Notes: generated by a model from the sequence alone, not told the origin. 64,000 nt of DNA from Bacillus sp. ISL-34 (GCF_018613325.1 NZ_JAGGQJ010000004.1:186001-250000), one strand, 5' to 3'. Positions 29,264-39,683 are shown, numbered from the stretch's first letter. Translations and numbers: made by a program.

Positions 29264-30208
29264 GTGTTAGTAGATTCGGTTAAAAAGGGACTTCTTTCAG
29301 GTTTGAATACAACTTGGTCTTTGGGAAAAGTGATATTTCCAGTTACTTTGATCGTCACTGTGCTTCAATATACGCCTGTATTGCCATTCATCATTAACTT
29401 GATAGCGCCTTTGATGAATCTCATCGGTCTTCCAGGGGATGCGGCAATTCCGCTCGTGTTAGGGAATTTCCTGAATTTGTACGCAGCGATCGCTGGCATA
29501 TTAACGCTTGATTTGACTGTGAAAGAAGTTTTTATTATCGCTATGATGCTATCTTTTTCACATAATTTATTGATCGAGTCAGGTGTGGCGATGAAAACCG
29601 GTGTCAAGCTGTGGATCATCCTAACAGTACGGATCGGGCTTGCGCTTTTATCAGCGATCGTCATCAATCTTGTGTGGCAGGGCGGATCTGAAATGGCCCA
29701 AGGAGTGGCTATCGGGGAGGCTGCAGAGATTAATGGAGCGGGTGCAATCCTTTTGCATGGGGTCATCCAGGCCCTTTCAGGAATCGGCCAGCTGGCAATC
29801 ATCGTTATTCCGCTCATGGTGGCGGTTCAAATCATGAAAGATCTAAAATGGCTGGAAGCCTTTTCGAAAGCCCTTGCTCCCTTCATGAAGGTCCTGGGGA
29901 TGAAGCCGAATGCTTCCATGCCTTTCGTTACAGGCCTGACTCTCGGTTTGGCATATGGGGCAGGCGTAATGATTCAAGCGGCTAAAGAGGATAATGTTTC
30001 AAAGAAGGATATGACGATTGCATTCATCTTTTTAGTTGCCTGCCATGCTGTTGTAGAAGACACACTGATTTTTATTCCGCTGGGGATTCCTGTCTTGCCG
30101 TTGTTACTTATTCGGCTACTCACTGCCATTATTTTAACGATGGCCGTTGCGTATATATGGAATCGGGCTGACAGGGTACAGAGAAAGGGAGCTGTATATG
30201 AACAGTAA
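29264..30208 (+). CDS. yvoD: YvoD nucleoside-recognition domain membrane protein
   Basis: The product is 314 residues from GTG at 29264 (AAAGGGAGAGGG upstream). It is polytopic, with two related Gate/nucleoside-recognition halves ([21 protein letters not shown], quoted in part; later [19 protein letters not shown]). Each half has an acidic or His-containing loop ([20 protein letters not shown]), a pattern also seen in spore SpmA/SpmB and FeoB-like gates. Position in hprK-lgt-yvoD-ppaX is conserved. The transported substrate is unknown. Confidence 0.85.
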   Translation: MLVDSVKKGLLSGLNTTWSLGKVIFPVTLIVTVLQYTPVLPFIINLIAPLMNLIGLPGDAAIPLVLGNFLNLYAAIAGILTLDLTVKEVFIIAMMLSFSHNLLIESGVAMKTGVKLWIILTVRIGLALLSAIVINLVWQGGSEMAQGVAIGEAAEINGAGAILLHGVIQALSGIGQLAIIVIPLMVAVQIMKDLKWLEAFSKALAPFMKVLGMKPNASMPFVTGLTLGLAYGAGVMIQAAKEDNVSKKDMTIAFIFLVACHAVVEDTLIFIPLGIPVLPLLLIRLLTAIILTMAVAYIWNRADRVQRKGAVYEQ

Positions 30209-30866
30209 CATAACTACATTATTATTTGATCTTGATGGGACGTTGATCAATACAAATGAATTGATCATCGCCTCTTTTACAGAAACTTTAAACCACTTTT
30301 GTCCTGGAAAGTTCAATCGGGAAGATATCATTCCATTTATCGGACCGACTTTGGTTGATACTTTCACTTCCATTGATCCAAAACGAGTGGATGAAATGAT
30401 CGCTTACTATCGGGAGCATAATTGGAAAAACCATGATTTGCTTGTGACACAATTTGACGGGGTGTTCGAAACCGTTCAAACATTGAAGCAGAGCGGTTAT
30501 AAATTGGCAGTCGTTACGACAAAGAAGCGTGATGTCGTCGAAAAGGGCCTGCGTTTAAGCAAACTGGATCAATTCTTTGAAGTGGTGGTCACGCTGGATG
30601 AGGTGGAAAAAGCAAAGCCGGATCCAGAGCCTTTGGTAAAAGCTTTAAATCAACTCGGTTCGGTTCCTGAAGAAGCGATCATGATTGGCGACAGTTATCA
30701 TGATATTCTGGGCGGGAAGAACACAGGTACAAAAACGGCAGGGGTCTCATGGTCCATTAAAGGCCGTGAATTCTTGGAAAGTTATCACCCTGATTATATG
30801 CTTGAGCAGATGGCAGATTTATTGAATATCGTTGAGGTTGAAAAGCTCACGGAGGCCAGAAAATGA
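30198..30866 (+). CDS. ppaX: pyrophosphatase PpaX
   Basis: This HAD-superfamily hydrolase removes pyrophosphate formed when HPr(Ser-P) is dephosphorylated by HprK, which explains its place in the hprK operon. The product is 222 residues from ATG at 30198, chosen over an upstream in-frame ATG at 30147 because GGGAG is well placed and the HAD motif is then N-terminal. Motif I is [15 protein letters not shown], motif [10 protein letters not shown], motif [12 protein letters not shown] and motif [11 protein letters not shown]. It overlaps yvoD by 11 bases. Confidence 0.95.
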   Translation: MNSNITTLLFDLDGTLINTNELIIASFTETLNHFCPGKFNREDIIPFIGPTLVDTFTSIDPKRVDEMIAYYREHNWKNHDLLVTQFDGVFETVQTLKQSGYKLAVVTTKKRDVVEKGLRLSKLDQFFEVVVTLDEVEKAKPDPEPLVKALNQLGSVPEEAIMIGDSYHDILGGKNTGTKTAGVSWSIKGREFLESYHPDYMLEQMADLLNIVEVEKLTEARK

Positions 30867-31381
30867 GACGCACGTCCCGCTATCCAGTTGAAGGGGCTAA
30901 TTCACTATGGCATGTATATAAGACCGTTCCATTCTGGAAAGTCGTAAAGAATTTTGTGGTGATACAGCTAGCGCGTTATACGCCTTTTCTGGGCATGAAG
31001 AATTGGCTATACAGGACTTTTTTACATATGAAAGTCGGGAAGCATACTTCGTTTGCCTTGATGGTCATGCCGGATGTGATGTTTCCGGAAAAAATATCGG
31101 TTGGAATAAATACTGTCATTGGCTATAATACGACGATTCTTGCTCATGAATATTTGATTCATGAATATCGTTTAGGTGATGTAGTCATTGGGGATGAAGT
31201 ATTGATTGGAGCCAATTCTACCATTCTTCCAGGACTTTCAATTGGAAATGGGGCGATTGTCTCTGCCGGCACGCTTGTTCATAAGGATGTTCCGGAGGGA
31301 GCTTTCGTTGGGGGAAATCCAATGAAAATCATATATACCAAAGAAGAAATGCTTGAAAGGGAGCAGCAAACTTCCTTATGA
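30863..31381 (+). CDS. yvoF: YvoF left-handed beta-helix acyltransferase
   Basis: The product is 172 residues and belongs to the hexapeptide-repeat acyltransferase group. The N-terminal helix part (about 1-50) is followed by repeats such as [26 protein letters not shown] and [13 protein letters not shown], ending in GNPMKIIY, the usual C-terminal turn of this family. The substrate is unknown. It shares ATGA with ppaX (4-base overlap) and ends the hprK operon at a terminator. Confidence 0.88.
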   Translation: MRRTSRYPVEGANSLWHVYKTVPFWKVVKNFVVIQLARYTPFLGMKNWLYRTFLHMKVGKHTSFALMVMPDVMFPEKISVGINTVIGYNTTILAHEYLIHEYRLGDVVIGDEVLIGANSTILPGLSIGNGAIVSAGTLVHKDVPEGAFVGGNPMKIIYTKEEMLEREQQTSL

Positions 31382-31382
31382 A

Positions 31383-31417
31383 AAAAGGACTTGCCCGTAT
31401 ATGTGGCAGGTCCTTTT
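31383..31417 (+). terminator. hprK operon terminator
   Basis: AAAAGGACTTGCC and GGCAGGTCCTTTT pair with one G-T pair, followed by T residues. It is directly after yvoF and touches the end of the small minus-strand gene at 31417. Confidence 0.88.
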
Positions 31418-31560
31418 TAATGGCATTTTTGGTATAACGGAGTCAGTTCATTCTTTAGATGCTCTATCACTTCGTTGATTGATATATTTTCCCGGTTCAC
31501 CGTCGCTTCATACGTTTCTTTTAAAATACGAAAAAACCTTTCCTGTGCCTGTTTATCCAT
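31417..31560 (-). CDS. 47-residue hypothetical protein
   Basis: On the minus strand AGGAGG lies 11 bases before ATG at 31560, and the frame stays open for 47 codons. The peptide is charged and helix-rich (MDKQAQERFFRILKETYE, then INEVIEHLKNELTPLY) with a final KCH. There is no membrane segment. It could be a small regulator, but no family is recognised. It lies between the hprK operon terminator and a decayed sortase gene on the same strand. Confidence 0.5.
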   Translation of the reverse strand: MDKQAQERFFRILKETYEATVNRENISINEVIEHLKNELTPLYQKCH

Positions 31561-31601
31561 ATTGAGCTTGTCCTCCTATCACCTATTAAAGATTTATGAA
31601 G

Positions 31602-31627
31602 AGGGGGCTGAACAACTTCAGCCCCCT
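31602..31627. terminator. hairpin after the sortase remnant
   Basis: AGGGGGCTGAA and TTCAGCCCCCT form a perfect 11-base-pair stem with CAAC loop. It is 8 bases past the sortase stop. Flanking T runs are weak on both strands. Confidence 0.65.
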
Positions 31628-31634
31628 ATCTCAT

Positions 31635-32232
31635 TTATCTATTTCCGAATTCAATAAATCGGCAACCAATACGGTGCACTACAATATATGAAAAAGGATA
31701 GCAGGTTGTTACTGTAAGTGCGGCTTTAGGCTTGGGAACGATCACGGTACGGTCATCTGCATCGACGATACGAACCTTCCTCACTTTATATGTAAACGTA
31801 CCGGCTTCTGTCTCGGCAATCAGAAAGTCACCCTTGCCGACTTCGCCTAGATCTCTGAAAATTTTATCTCGATGACGGGATAAAACGGAATTATCCTTTT
31901 CACCTGAGAGGACGGAGCCTGCATAATGACCGACGCCCTTTTCGAGTTCATCTTCGTCCGTTCCATGGTAAATTGGGAGTGTTGCCTCGATTTTTGGAAT
32001 ATTGAGCTCACCCATCAAATCACCTGTCTCTGGCCGTTCTTCATATAGTTCAAGCCCATCGGGAATATCTGCCTTCGTCTTCCGGTTCGGGGAGCTTAGC
32101 CGTCGCTTCCGTTGTATCAGATTCATTCCATTTATACAGGGCATAGCCTTTTAACAGTGTATAGGCGTTTGAATAACAATGAATGGCTAAAGACAGGAAG
32201 AATCGTCTGGGGAAAAGGTATAATTCCTTGTA
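31635..32232 (-). pseudogene. class D-like sortase, frameshifted remnant
   Basis: Sortases attach or process surface proteins via a catalytic Cys. The catalytic domain is readable in one frame: GELNIPKIEATLPIYHGT, GVGHYAGSVL, a His site (SRHRDKIFRDLG) and the Cys site TVTTCYPFSYIV, then HRIGCRFIEFGNR. The preceding part (AYTLLKGYALYKWNESDTTE, then KLPEPEDEG) is in another frame; the break is near 32055-32090. No clear start or clean N-terminal membrane anchor is found upstream. The usual Gly before the catalytic His is Arg here. This is probably a pseudogene; the left boundary of the N-terminal part is uncertain. Confidence 0.75.
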
Positions 32233-32579
32233 TTTGGATCTAAACCAATCATGAAGAATATCGAAAACAGCCTTGGTTTGAAGTAATGGGATCAGGCATA
32301 TTTTCCTTGACGTAACGTGGGGGCAGGGGTAAACTATTAATAACTTCAACCTGCTACCATATTAGCGAACTAAAGTGTTTTATTAGATTATTGTGAGTAT
32401 TTATATGATTATGTCACTTTATTTGATACTATTTTTATATGTTATCCGAAATTTGGATTTAAGCTTGAAACATTGGAAAGATAAAGGGGTAAGAAAAAAA
32501 GGAATAGTAAATCGGTTTTGCCAATAGGCGGATCGATTGGATATAGATAGTAATCAATATTTCAAAAGGATGTGCAGTC

Positions 32580-33764
32580 GTGACAAAGCCATTTATGTTT
32601 GAAAAACCGTTAGGCATGAGAGATACATTGCCTGTGCTGTATGAAACGAAAGTGTCGGCCAGAAATAAAATGAGTGATGAAATCAAGAAGTGGGGCTATC
32701 AATTTATTGAAACGCCTGCTTTGGAATATTATGAAACAATTGGCGAGGCTTCGGCAATATTGGATCAACAGTTATTTAAACTTCTTGATTCCCAGGGGCA
32801 TACGCTCGTACTCCGTCCCGAGATGACAGCCCCCATTGCACGGGTCGCAGCATCCAAACTGTTAAAACAGCAAATTCCGCTTCGCCTGGCCTATTCCGCG
32901 AATGTATACCGGGCACAGCAGCGTGAAGGAGGCAGGCCGGCAGAATTCGAACAGATTGGTATTGAGTGTATCGGAAATAAGTCTATAAATGCCGATGCTG
33001 AAATGATTGCCCTGCTTGCGGATGCTCTAAAGGCTGCCGGGCTTCAGGAATTTAAGATTTCCATTGGACATATTGGATTTCTGCAAGAATTTTTCTTGAG
33101 CATTCTAGGTACGGAGGAAAGAGCCTCTATATTAAGGAAGTTTTTGTATGAAAAGAATTATGTTGGCTATCGCGAGCATGTTAAATCACTGCCGCTTTCA
33201 TCCATTGATAAACAACGGCTTATCGAATTTACCTCCTTACGTGGCAGTGAAGGGACCCTGAAAAAGGCGCTAGGGTTGGTTGAAAATAATAAAGGGCAGG
33301 ATTCTTTGGCTGAACTGAAGGAATTGTCTGCGCAGCTGAAAGAATTTGGCGTTGAACAATATGTGAGCTTCGACTTAACATTGGTCAGTCATATGAGCTA
33401 TTACACGGGAACCTTATTTGAAGTGTATGCCGGACAAGTCGGTTCGCCAATCGGCAATGGCGGCCGGTATGATAATCTGCTGGAGAAGTTCGGCTGGAAT
33501 GCTTCGGCCACAGGTTTTGCAATCCGGGTGGATCGTCTTGCAGAAGCTCTTGGGGAGCCGATCCAGCCTGTTGCGCCAGAATGTATTTTATATAGTCCCG
33601 AACGGAGATTGGAAGCAATTGAATTTGCAAGAATAAAACGTTCCGAAGGAAAATTGGTAACGATTCAAGATATTACAGTCGTCCAAAATGTCGATGCTTT
33701 TACACGGACATTTTCAGAAGTGCATTTATTCGTAGGGAATGGGGGGAATGGAAAAGATGAATAA
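32580..33764 (+). CDS. hisZ: ATP phosphoribosyltransferase regulatory subunit HisZ
   Basis: HisZ is a histidyl-tRNA-synthetase paralogue that activates the short form of HisG. The product is 394 residues from GTG at 32580 (AAAAGGA upstream). Class II synthetase-like motifs are visible ([44 protein letters not shown], then [12 protein letters not shown]), but there is no anticodon-binding extension. It leads the his operon; no T-box structure is seen in the 230-base leader. It overlaps hisG by 8 bases. Confidence 0.95.
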   Translation: MTKPFMFEKPLGMRDTLPVLYETKVSARNKMSDEIKKWGYQFIETPALEYYETIGEASAILDQQLFKLLDSQGHTLVLRPEMTAPIARVAASKLLKQQIPLRLAYSANVYRAQQREGGRPAEFEQIGIECIGNKSINADAEMIALLADALKAAGLQEFKISIGHIGFLQEFFLSILGTEERASILRKFLYEKNYVGYREHVKSLPLSSIDKQRLIEFTSLRGSEGTLKKALGLVENNKGQDSLAELKELSAQLKEFGVEQYVSFDLTLVSHMSYYTGTLFEVYAGQVGSPIGNGGRYDNLLEKFGWNASATGFAIRVDRLAEALGEPIQPVAPECILYSPERRLEAIEFARIKRSEGKLVTIQDITVVQNVDAFTRTFSEVHLFVGNGGNGKDE

Positions 33765-34386
33765 TAGCTTTTTAACGATTGCCATGCCGAAAGGGAGAAT
33801 TTTTGAAGAAGCGGCAGAGCTATTAAGAAGTGCAGGTTTTCGTCTCCCTCCCGAGTTTGATGATTCCCGAAAATTGATCCTTGAAGTGGAAGAGGAGAAT
33901 CTGAGGTTCATTTTAGCTAAACCGACGGATGTCGTAACCTATGTGGAACACGGCGTCGCTGACATTGGAATTGCAGGAAAGGATGTCATGCTAGAGGAAG
34001 AACGTGATGTCTATGAGTTACTTGATTTGAAAATCAGTGCCTGCTATTTAGCTGTAGCTGGTCTGCCTGGTACGAAAATGAGTGACATCGCCCCCAAAAT
34101 AGCCAGTAAATATCCGAATGTTGCCTCCAGTTATTTTCGCGAGCAGGGGGAGCAAGTCGAGATCATTAAGTTGAATGGGTCTATTGAGTTAGCACCGTTA
34201 ATTGGTTTAGCTGAACGAATCGTCGATATCGTTTCAACCGGGCGGACATTGAAGGAAAACGGTCTTGTGGAATATGCAAAAATCGCCAATGTGACTTCGA
34301 GGCTGGTAGCAAACCCTGTCAGCTATCGAATTAAAGAAACAAGGATTACAGAAATCGTGGAACGTCTAGCAGAAATTATTGAATAG
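33757..34386 (+). CDS. hisG: ATP phosphoribosyltransferase catalytic subunit (short form)
   Basis: It catalyses the first step of histidine synthesis, joining ATP and PRPP. The product is 209 residues from ATG at 33757, ten bases after GGGGGG; ATGs at 33739 and 33748 are inside or adjacent to that site. It lacks the C-terminal regulatory domain of long HisG, consistent with needing HisZ. Motifs are [26 protein letters not shown], and the PRPP-binding stretch from [16 protein letters not shown]. Confidence 0.97.
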   Translation: MNNSFLTIAMPKGRIFEEAAELLRSAGFRLPPEFDDSRKLILEVEEENLRFILAKPTDVVTYVEHGVADIGIAGKDVMLEEERDVYELLDLKISACYLAVAGLPGTKMSDIAPKIASKYPNVASSYFREQGEQVEIIKLNGSIELAPLIGLAERIVDIVSTGRTLKENGLVEYAKIANVTSRLVANPVSYRIKETRITEIVERLAEIIE

Positions 34387-34411
34387 AAAGAATCGCTAAT
34401 GAGGTGAAGGT

Positions 34412-35692
34412 ATGAAAATAGAACGGTTTGCTGAAGGGATTTCACTGAAACGCTCGGTTGACGCAGGTACTGCCGATCAAAGAAAAGCGGTCCAGGATAT
34501 TATTTATGATGTCAGGAAAAGCGGAAACGCCGCTTTACATACTTATACCGAACGTTTCGATGGCGTCAGTACAGGGGAATTGCTTGTATCGGAGCAGGAA
34601 ATGGAAGAAGCGACAGCGACCTTAACTGCTGAGCAGCTTGATATTATACAAGAAGCCGCGAATAATATTCGAATGTTTCACGAGAAACAAATTCGGAATT
34701 CATGGTTTACGACTGATGATACGGGAACGATGCTAGGACAAAAATTGACACCACTTGATGCTGTAGGTGTTTATGTACCTGGAGGCACAGCGGCATATCC
34801 TTCGTCAGTGCTGATGAATGCGTTACCTGCGAAGGCCGCGGGGGTGGAACGGATCGTTATGGTGTCTCCGCCAGGGAAGGATGGAAAATTATCGCCAGCG
34901 GTTTTGGCAGCTGCCAAAATTGCCGGAGTTAAGGAAATCTATAAAGTTGGCGGGGCTCAGGCCATAGCTGCCCTAGCTTATGGGACGGAAACAATTAAGA
35001 AAGTGGATAAAATAGTGGGTCCGGGAAATATATACGTGGCGTTAGCGAAGCGCGAAGTATTCGGAGATGTCGCCATTGATATGATAGCTGGTCCAAGTGA
35101 AATAGCGATATTGGCGGACGAAACCGCCATCGCTGCAGAAGTTGCGGCAGACTTGCTGTCACAGGCGGAGCATGATGCTCGTGCTTGCAGTGTTTTGGTC
35201 ACGACGTCAACGTCTCTTGCAGAAGAAGTGGCAGCAGAAGTGACCAAGCAGGTGGCGTTACTTCCACGCCATGATATTGCTGCAGCATCCATAAGGGATT
35301 ATGGAAGAATCGTTGTATGCGGGAATATGGCGGAAGCTGTTGAGGCGATTAATGAACTTGCACCGGAACATTTGGAAATTGTGGCCAATGATGCACTTGA
35401 AATCATGGCTAAAATCCGGCATGCCGGGGCAATCTTCATTGGCCGCTTTAGTTCGGAGCCCGTAGGGGATTACTTTGCAGGTCCCAATCATGTGCTGCCT
35501 ACCAATGGAACCGCCCGTTTTTCCAGCCCACTGAATGTGGATGATTTCCAAAAGAAATCGAGCGTCATCATGTATAGTGAAACGGCCTTCCGCAAAAATG
35601 CAGAAAAAATCGCAGCATTTGCCCGAATGGAAGGACTTGAGGCTCACGCCCGTGCCATTGAATCACGTGGTGTGAATGAATGCGGGAAATAA
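34412..35692 (+). CDS. hisD: histidinol dehydrogenase
   Basis: This zinc enzyme makes the last two oxidations from histidinol to histidine with NAD. The product is 426 residues. Landmarks are GVYVPGGTAAYPSSVLM, KVGGAQAIAALAYGT, the signature from IAGPSEIAILAD to LLSQAEHD with metal-binding residues, and GNAPEHL-like ELAPEHLEI. It follows hisG by 25 bases with GAGGTGAAGG as ribosome site. Confidence 0.98.
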   Translation: MKIERFAEGISLKRSVDAGTADQRKAVQDIIYDVRKSGNAALHTYTERFDGVSTGELLVSEQEMEEATATLTAEQLDIIQEAANNIRMFHEKQIRNSWFTTDDTGTMLGQKLTPLDAVGVYVPGGTAAYPSSVLMNALPAKAAGVERIVMVSPPGKDGKLSPAVLAAAKIAGVKEIYKVGGAQAIAALAYGTETIKKVDKIVGPGNIYVALAKREVFGDVAIDMIAGPSEIAILADETAIAAEVAADLLSQAEHDARACSVLVTTSTSLAEEVAAEVTKQVALLPRHDIAAASIRDYGRIVVCGNMAEAVEAINELAPEHLEIVANDALEIMAKIRHAGAIFIGRFSSEPVGDYFAGPNHVLPTNGTARFSSPLNVDDFQKKSSVIMYSETAFRKNAEKIAAFARMEGLEAHARAIESRGVNECGK

Positions 35693-35792
35693 TCCTGAAT
35701 TATTAAAATACGTGAAATCACTGATATAAAGACTTTTGACATGCTTTTACATCTTGGGAAAAGGGGTCTTACCCCGTTGAGGAGGAGTTGTA

Positions 35793-36380
35793 ATGGAACG
35801 TTTTGCTAGTGTGGAGCGAAAGACGAATGAAACGGAAATAAGTTTGAGGTTTGGCGTGGATGGGGAAGGTAATTCGTCCATTAAGACGGGCGTTCCGTTC
35901 ATGACGCATATGCTGGATTTGTTCACGAAACACGGAAAGTTTGATTTGACCGTAGATGCAAACGGAGATACAGACGTGGATGATCACCATACAACTGAAG
36001 ATATTGGCATTTGCTTAGGTCAGACGTTATTGGAGGCCCTTGGAGACAAGCGCGGGATAAAGCGTTACGGAAATGCTTTCGTACCTATGGATGAAGCACT
36101 CGCCCAGGTTGTCATCGATTTAAGCAATCGTCCGCATCTAGAGTTCCGGGCTGAGTTTCCTTCGCAAAAGGTCGGTACTTTCGATACTGAACTGGTGCAC
36201 GAGTTTCTTTGGAAATTCGCCCTTGAAGCCAGGATGAACCTGCATGTAGTCGTTCATTACGGTCACAACACACATCATATGATCGAAGCAATATTCAAAG
36301 CGATGGGACGTGCATTGGATGAAGCTACGACCATCGATCCACGTGTCAAAGGCATCCCTTCGACGAAAGGAATGTTGTAA
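35793..36380 (+). CDS. hisB: imidazoleglycerol-phosphate dehydratase
   Basis: It dehydrates imidazole glycerol phosphate to imidazole acetol phosphate. The product is 195 residues, the monofunctional form with no phosphatase domain. Metal-binding His motifs are MTHMLDLFTKHG, DDHHTTEDIG, and NTHHMIEAIFKA. A 100-base gap separates it from hisD; I see a TTGACA at 35734 without a matching -10. GAGGAGG precedes the ATG. Confidence 0.98.
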   Translation: MERFASVERKTNETEISLRFGVDGEGNSSIKTGVPFMTHMLDLFTKHGKFDLTVDANGDTDVDDHHTTEDIGICLGQTLLEALGDKRGIKRYGNAFVPMDEALAQVVIDLSNRPHLEFRAEFPSQKVGTFDTELVHEFLWKFALEARMNLHVVVHYGHNTHHMIEAIFKAMGRALDEATTIDPRVKGIPSTKGML

Positions 36381-37013
36381 ATGATCGGGATCGTCGATTA
36401 TGGCATGGGGAATTTATTTTCTGTAAGTAAAGGGCTTGAGCGCCTTGGTGCCGATTCATTCATTTCCGATGACCCAAAAGAACTTTCAAAATCGAAAGGA
36501 ATCATACTTCCCGGTGTTGGCTCTTTCAGGGATGCCATGAGTCTCTTGGAAAAACAAAAGCTGGATGAATTCCTGAGGGAATATGTAGCCGATGGAGGAC
36601 ATCTATTAGGCATCTGCCTTGGTATGCAGCTTCTCTTTGATGAAAGTGAGGAAAATGGACCGGCAAAAGGATTATCCCTCATCCCGGGAAAAGTCGTTCG
36701 TTTTAAGGGAGTGGATGCGAATGACAAGGTTTATAAAGTGCCGCACATGGGCTGGAATCGTCTTGAATTTAAACACACGTCACCAGTGAACGAGGGTCTG
36801 GAAGAGGAACATGTTTATTTCGTCCATTCCTACTATGTCGATACGGATGAATCATTCATTACCGCTTCGGCGAGGTATGATGTGGAAGTTCCGGCAATCG
36901 TCGGTAAAGGGAATGTGTTCGGCATGCAGTTCCATCCGGAAAAAAGCGGGAAGATGGGCATGTCACTCTTAAGAAATTATCTGTCATTAGTAGAAGGGAA
37001 GGAAGAAGCATGA
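36381..37013 (+). CDS. hisH: imidazole glycerol phosphate synthase glutaminase subunit
   Basis: HisH releases ammonia from glutamine for HisF. The product is 210 residues with the class I amidotransferase triad: Cys in [12 protein letters not shown], and His and Glu in MQFHPEKSG. It starts directly after the hisB stop and overlaps hisA by 4 bases, so translation is coupled. Confidence 0.98.
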   Translation: MIGIVDYGMGNLFSVSKGLERLGADSFISDDPKELSKSKGIILPGVGSFRDAMSLLEKQKLDEFLREYVADGGHLLGICLGMQLLFDESEENGPAKGLSLIPGKVVRFKGVDANDKVYKVPHMGWNRLEFKHTSPVNEGLEEEHVYFVHSYYVDTDESFITASARYDVEVPAIVGKGNVFGMQFHPEKSGKMGMSLLRNYLSLVEGKEEA

Positions 37014-37744
37014 GCAACTTTACTATTTACCCGGCGATTGATATGCGCGGAGGCAAATGCGTCCGCTTAATCCAGGGAGATTACAATCAGGAAACCGTTT
37101 ATGGCGATTCCCCCTTCGATATGGCTAAAAGCTTTGCGGACCAAGGAGCCGATTGGATTCATATGGTTGACCTTGACGGAGCTAAAGAGGGCGTACGCAT
37201 CAATGATTCATACGTAATTAAAGCTGCAAGTGAGTTAGGAGCCCGCATTCAAATCGGCGGCGGCATCCGTACGGAACGGGATATAGCCCATTACTTGGAT
37301 AATGGGGTGGAACGTGTCATTCTAGGCAGTACGGCCGTTTCAGACCCTGATTTCACTAAAGATATGATTAGGAAATATGGAAGTCATATCGCAATCGGGA
37401 TCGATGCGAAGGATGGCAGGGTTGCCACTCATGGTTGGCTTCAAACGTCTGGGACCCTTGCGATAGATCTTGGCAAATTACTGGCCGATGCTGGTGCCGA
37501 GACCTTTATCGTGACGGATATCGCGACGGATGGGATGCTTTCAGGTCCGAATGTGAAAGGTATATTGGCCATGGCGGAGGCAACCGGTAAAAACGTGATT
37601 GCTTCGGGCGGCATTAGTTCACTCGAAGACCTTATCACCCTCAAGGAGTATGAAGCCCAAGGCATTGCAGGGGCAATCATTGGCAAGGCGCTTTATACCA
37701 ATCGCTTTACTGTAGAAGAAGCGCTAGAAAAGGTGCGTGGTTAA
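37010..37744 (+). CDS. hisA: ProFAR isomerase
   Basis: HisA opens the ribose ring of ProFAR, giving PRFAR. The product is a 244-residue TIM barrel. Catalytic Asp8-type position is in [15 protein letters not shown], and the second Asp in [15 protein letters not shown]; phosphate sites are [10 protein letters not shown] and [11 protein letters not shown]. It overlaps hisH and abuts hisF. Confidence 0.98.
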   Translation: MSNFTIYPAIDMRGGKCVRLIQGDYNQETVYGDSPFDMAKSFADQGADWIHMVDLDGAKEGVRINDSYVIKAASELGARIQIGGGIRTERDIAHYLDNGVERVILGSTAVSDPDFTKDMIRKYGSHIAIGIDAKDGRVATHGWLQTSGTLAIDLGKLLADAGAETFIVTDIATDGMLSGPNVKGILAMAEATGKNVIASGGISSLEDLITLKEYEAQGIAGAIIGKALYTNRFTVEEALEKVRG

Positions 37745-38503
37745 ATGCTCACTAAACGAATTATTCCATGTCTCGATGTAAAGGATGGACGCGTAGTCAA
37801 AGGCATACAATTTGTTTCCCTTAGGGATGCTGGAGACCCGGTCGAACTTGCAGCGTTTTACGACCAAGAAGGTGCAGATGAGCTTGTATTCCTGGATATT
37901 TCCGCATCACATGAAGGCAGGGAAACGATCGTCGACGTCGTTCAAGCGGTAGCGGGCAGCTTGGCAATCCCGTTCACGGTGGGCGGCGGCATTAATTCAT
38001 TGGCGGATATGAAGAAGATCCTACGAGCTGGCGCCGATAAGGTATCCTTAAATACAGCAGCCATTCTGCGCCCTGATTTAATTAATGAAGGTGCTGATTA
38101 TTTTGGTTCACAATGTATCGTGGTCGCCATAGACGCCCGATATGAAGAAGAGCTTGGGTCATGGCGCGTCTATACCCATGGCGGTCGGAAACCGACTGAA
38201 TGGGAAGTGATCGAGTGGGCGAAGGAAGCCGTAATCCGCGGTGCAGGTGAAATACTATTGACAAGCATGGATTGTGACGGCGAGAAACAAGGGTTTAATA
38301 TCGCTTTGACAAAAGCGGTATCTGAAGCCGTTTCGGTGCCGGTCATCGCCTCAGGCGGGGCTGGTAACGCTGAACATTTCCAGGAAGCCTTCCAAGAAGG
38401 TAAAGCCGACGCAGCATTAGCCGCATCGATTTTTCATTATAAAGAAACATCCGTCAAAGAAGTCAAAGCGTTTCTCAAACAACAAGGAGTGGTTGTACGA
38501 TGA
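37745..38503 (+). CDS. hisF: imidazole glycerol phosphate synthase cyclase subunit
   Basis: HisF uses HisH-derived ammonia to convert PRFAR to imidazole glycerol phosphate and AICAR. The product is a 252-residue barrel related to HisA. It has [16 protein letters not shown] (first catalytic Asp), [26 protein letters not shown] (second Asp) and [13 protein letters not shown]. It overlaps hisI by 4 bases. Confidence 0.98.
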   Translation: MLTKRIIPCLDVKDGRVVKGIQFVSLRDAGDPVELAAFYDQEGADELVFLDISASHEGRETIVDVVQAVAGSLAIPFTVGGGINSLADMKKILRAGADKVSLNTAAILRPDLINEGADYFGSQCIVVAIDARYEEELGSWRVYTHGGRKPTEWEVIEWAKEAVIRGAGEILLTSMDCDGEKQGFNIALTKAVSEAVSVPVIASGGAGNAEHFQEAFQEGKADAALAASIFHYKETSVKEVKAFLKQQGVVVR

Positions 38504-39156
38504 ATCTTGAAACTATTAAATACGACGAAAAAGGCCTGATACCGGCAATTATTCAAGATGCAGGAACCGGCGAAGTGCTGACCCTTGCTTATATGAATCA
38601 AGAATCACTGCAATTGTCGATTGAAAAAGGTGAAACGGTTTTCTTCAGCCGTTCGCGCAATGAATTATGGCATAAAGGAGCAACCAGCGGTAATACCCAG
38701 AAAATCATCGAAATGAAGTATGACTGCGATCAAGATGCATTGGTCGTTCGGGTCGTTCCTGCAGGTCCTGCGTGCCATACAGGGGCAACAAGCTGTTTTA
38801 ACGAAACGATTTATCAAAACAGTGAAGCCGGACAAGACGTGAAGGCGAATGTGACTTTCTTGACGGAATTAGAAAACTTGATTAAAAAAAGAAAATCGGA
38901 AATGCCTGAAGGTTCATATACTACCTACCTATTCGATAAGGGTGTTGATAAGATCCTGAAAAAAGTCGGTGAAGAAGCCGCAGAAGTGATCATTGCTGCT
39001 AAGAACCGCGATGCAGAGGAACTTTCGATGGAAAGTGCCGATCTTCTCTATCACTTATTCGTTCTTCTTCAGGAGCAGGAGTTGCCTTTCCAAGCAGTTC
39101 TTGATGTATTGAAGGCTAGACATGCCGATAAGGATGAACCGAAAGAAACTGAATGA
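38500..39156 (+). CDS. hisI: bifunctional PR-AMP cyclohydrolase / PR-ATP pyrophosphatase
   Basis: This fused HisI-HisE enzyme performs steps two and three of histidine synthesis. The product is 218 residues. The N-terminal cyclohydrolase (about 1-110) has metal ligands in VRKYDCD-like [12 protein letters not shown] and the Cys motif [13 protein letters not shown]. The C-terminal pyrophosphatase (about 120-215) has [14 protein letters not shown] and [13 protein letters not shown]. It is the last his gene; a hairpin and element D follow. Confidence 0.97.
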   Translation: MNLETIKYDEKGLIPAIIQDAGTGEVLTLAYMNQESLQLSIEKGETVFFSRSRNELWHKGATSGNTQKIIEMKYDCDQDALVVRVVPAGPACHTGATSCFNETIYQNSEAGQDVKANVTFLTELENLIKKRKSEMPEGSYTTYLFDKGVDKILKKVGEEAAEVIIAAKNRDAEELSMESADLLYHLFVLLQEQELPFQAVLDVLKARHADKDEPKETE

Positions 39157-39164
39157 ATGGTGAA

Positions 39165-39187
39165 AGCCCTCCGTCAATTGGAGGGCT
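39165..39187 (+). terminator. hairpin after hisI
   Basis: AGCCCTCC and GGAGGGCT form a perfect 8-base-pair stem, 9 bases past the his operon stop, but no T run follows. It overlaps the GGGCTCAG end of element D. The next hairpin (39191-39230) is the stronger terminator. Confidence 0.55.
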
Positions 39188-39190
39188 CAG

Positions 39191-39230
39191 ACTGAAGACA
39201 AACTCGATGAAAATCAAGTTTGTCTTTAGT
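39191..39230 (+). terminator. GAAA-loop terminator at the head of element D
   Basis: An 18-base arm (ACTGAAGACAAACTCGAT) pairs with ATCAAGTTTGTCTTTAGT around GAAA, with G-T and A-C exceptions, then a T7 run. Compared with the element C hairpin, several pairs differ on both arms, so the pairing is conserved. Confidence 0.85.
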
Positions 39231-39256
39231 TTTTTTATGGCTTGTACAATTTGGAC

Positions 39257-39380
39257 GTTGATTTCCGCTCCAGGCACTCGCTTTCCACGGGCGGTCCGGG
39301 AGCCTCCTCGGCTTGTGCCTGCGGGTCTCCCCTAGACGCGCTTTTCCCGCAGGAGTCTCGCACCTTCCTCTCCAATCAAC
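39257..39380. repeat. GC-rich dispersed repeat, core copy D
   Basis: This 124-base block lies between GTTGATT and AATCAAC. It is in the same orientation as A and B: CTCCAGGCACTCGCTTTCC, GGTCCGGGAGCCTCCTCGGC, then CCCGCAGGAGTCTCGCAC. Confidence 0.9.
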
Positions 39381-39640
39381 TTCTGCTACAAAATTTTGGT
39401 AGAAACCATACCTGAGATTTGAAGGTGTTGCTTTGTTCGGGACATCAATGATGAAAGAGATATTTTCCAAACCCCTTTTGTCTACTAACTGTGCCCTCCG
39501 TTAATAGGTGTGTATTTACGACTATAAGCGGCAATCTTACTCCCCATCTAACTAGGAATATCCTTCAATTTTTTCTTGAAGAAAGCATGGTAATTCATAT
39601 TTTCCATTTTCTTGAATTGTTCGGCAAATTTACTCTCATA

Positions 39641-39649
39641 TGTTATAAT
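39641..39649 (+). promoter_or_regulatory. extended -10 promoter of yvcD
   Basis: TGT followed by a perfect TATAAT (extended -10), with no strong -35. It is 35 bases before the yvcD start. Confidence 0.55.
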
Positions 39650-39683
39650 ACTATGGTTAATCAACTTGAAGATGGAGGATTAC

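Larger units (their letters stand above)
39183..39496. mobile_element. composite dispersed element, copy D (314 bases)
   Basis: Outer ends are GGGCTCAG and CTGTGCCC. Order inside: terminator hairpin (39191-39230), TTTATGGCTTGTAC, GC-rich core D (39257-39380), then a tail with CGGGACATCAATGATGAAAG and AACCCCTTTTGTCTAC. Head and tail match element C at 26940-27240 in the same direction, while the core is inverted relative to C. It sits directly behind hisI and appears to provide the operon terminator. Confidence 0.8.

Noticed and set aside
32345..32579. T-box leader before hisZ
   Set aside because: No T-box antiterminator motif or terminator hairpin was seen in the AT-rich 235 bases.
35734..35766. 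Internal promoter before hisB
   Set aside because: TTGACA is present, but no acceptable -10 lies 16-18 bases downstream, so it was not called.
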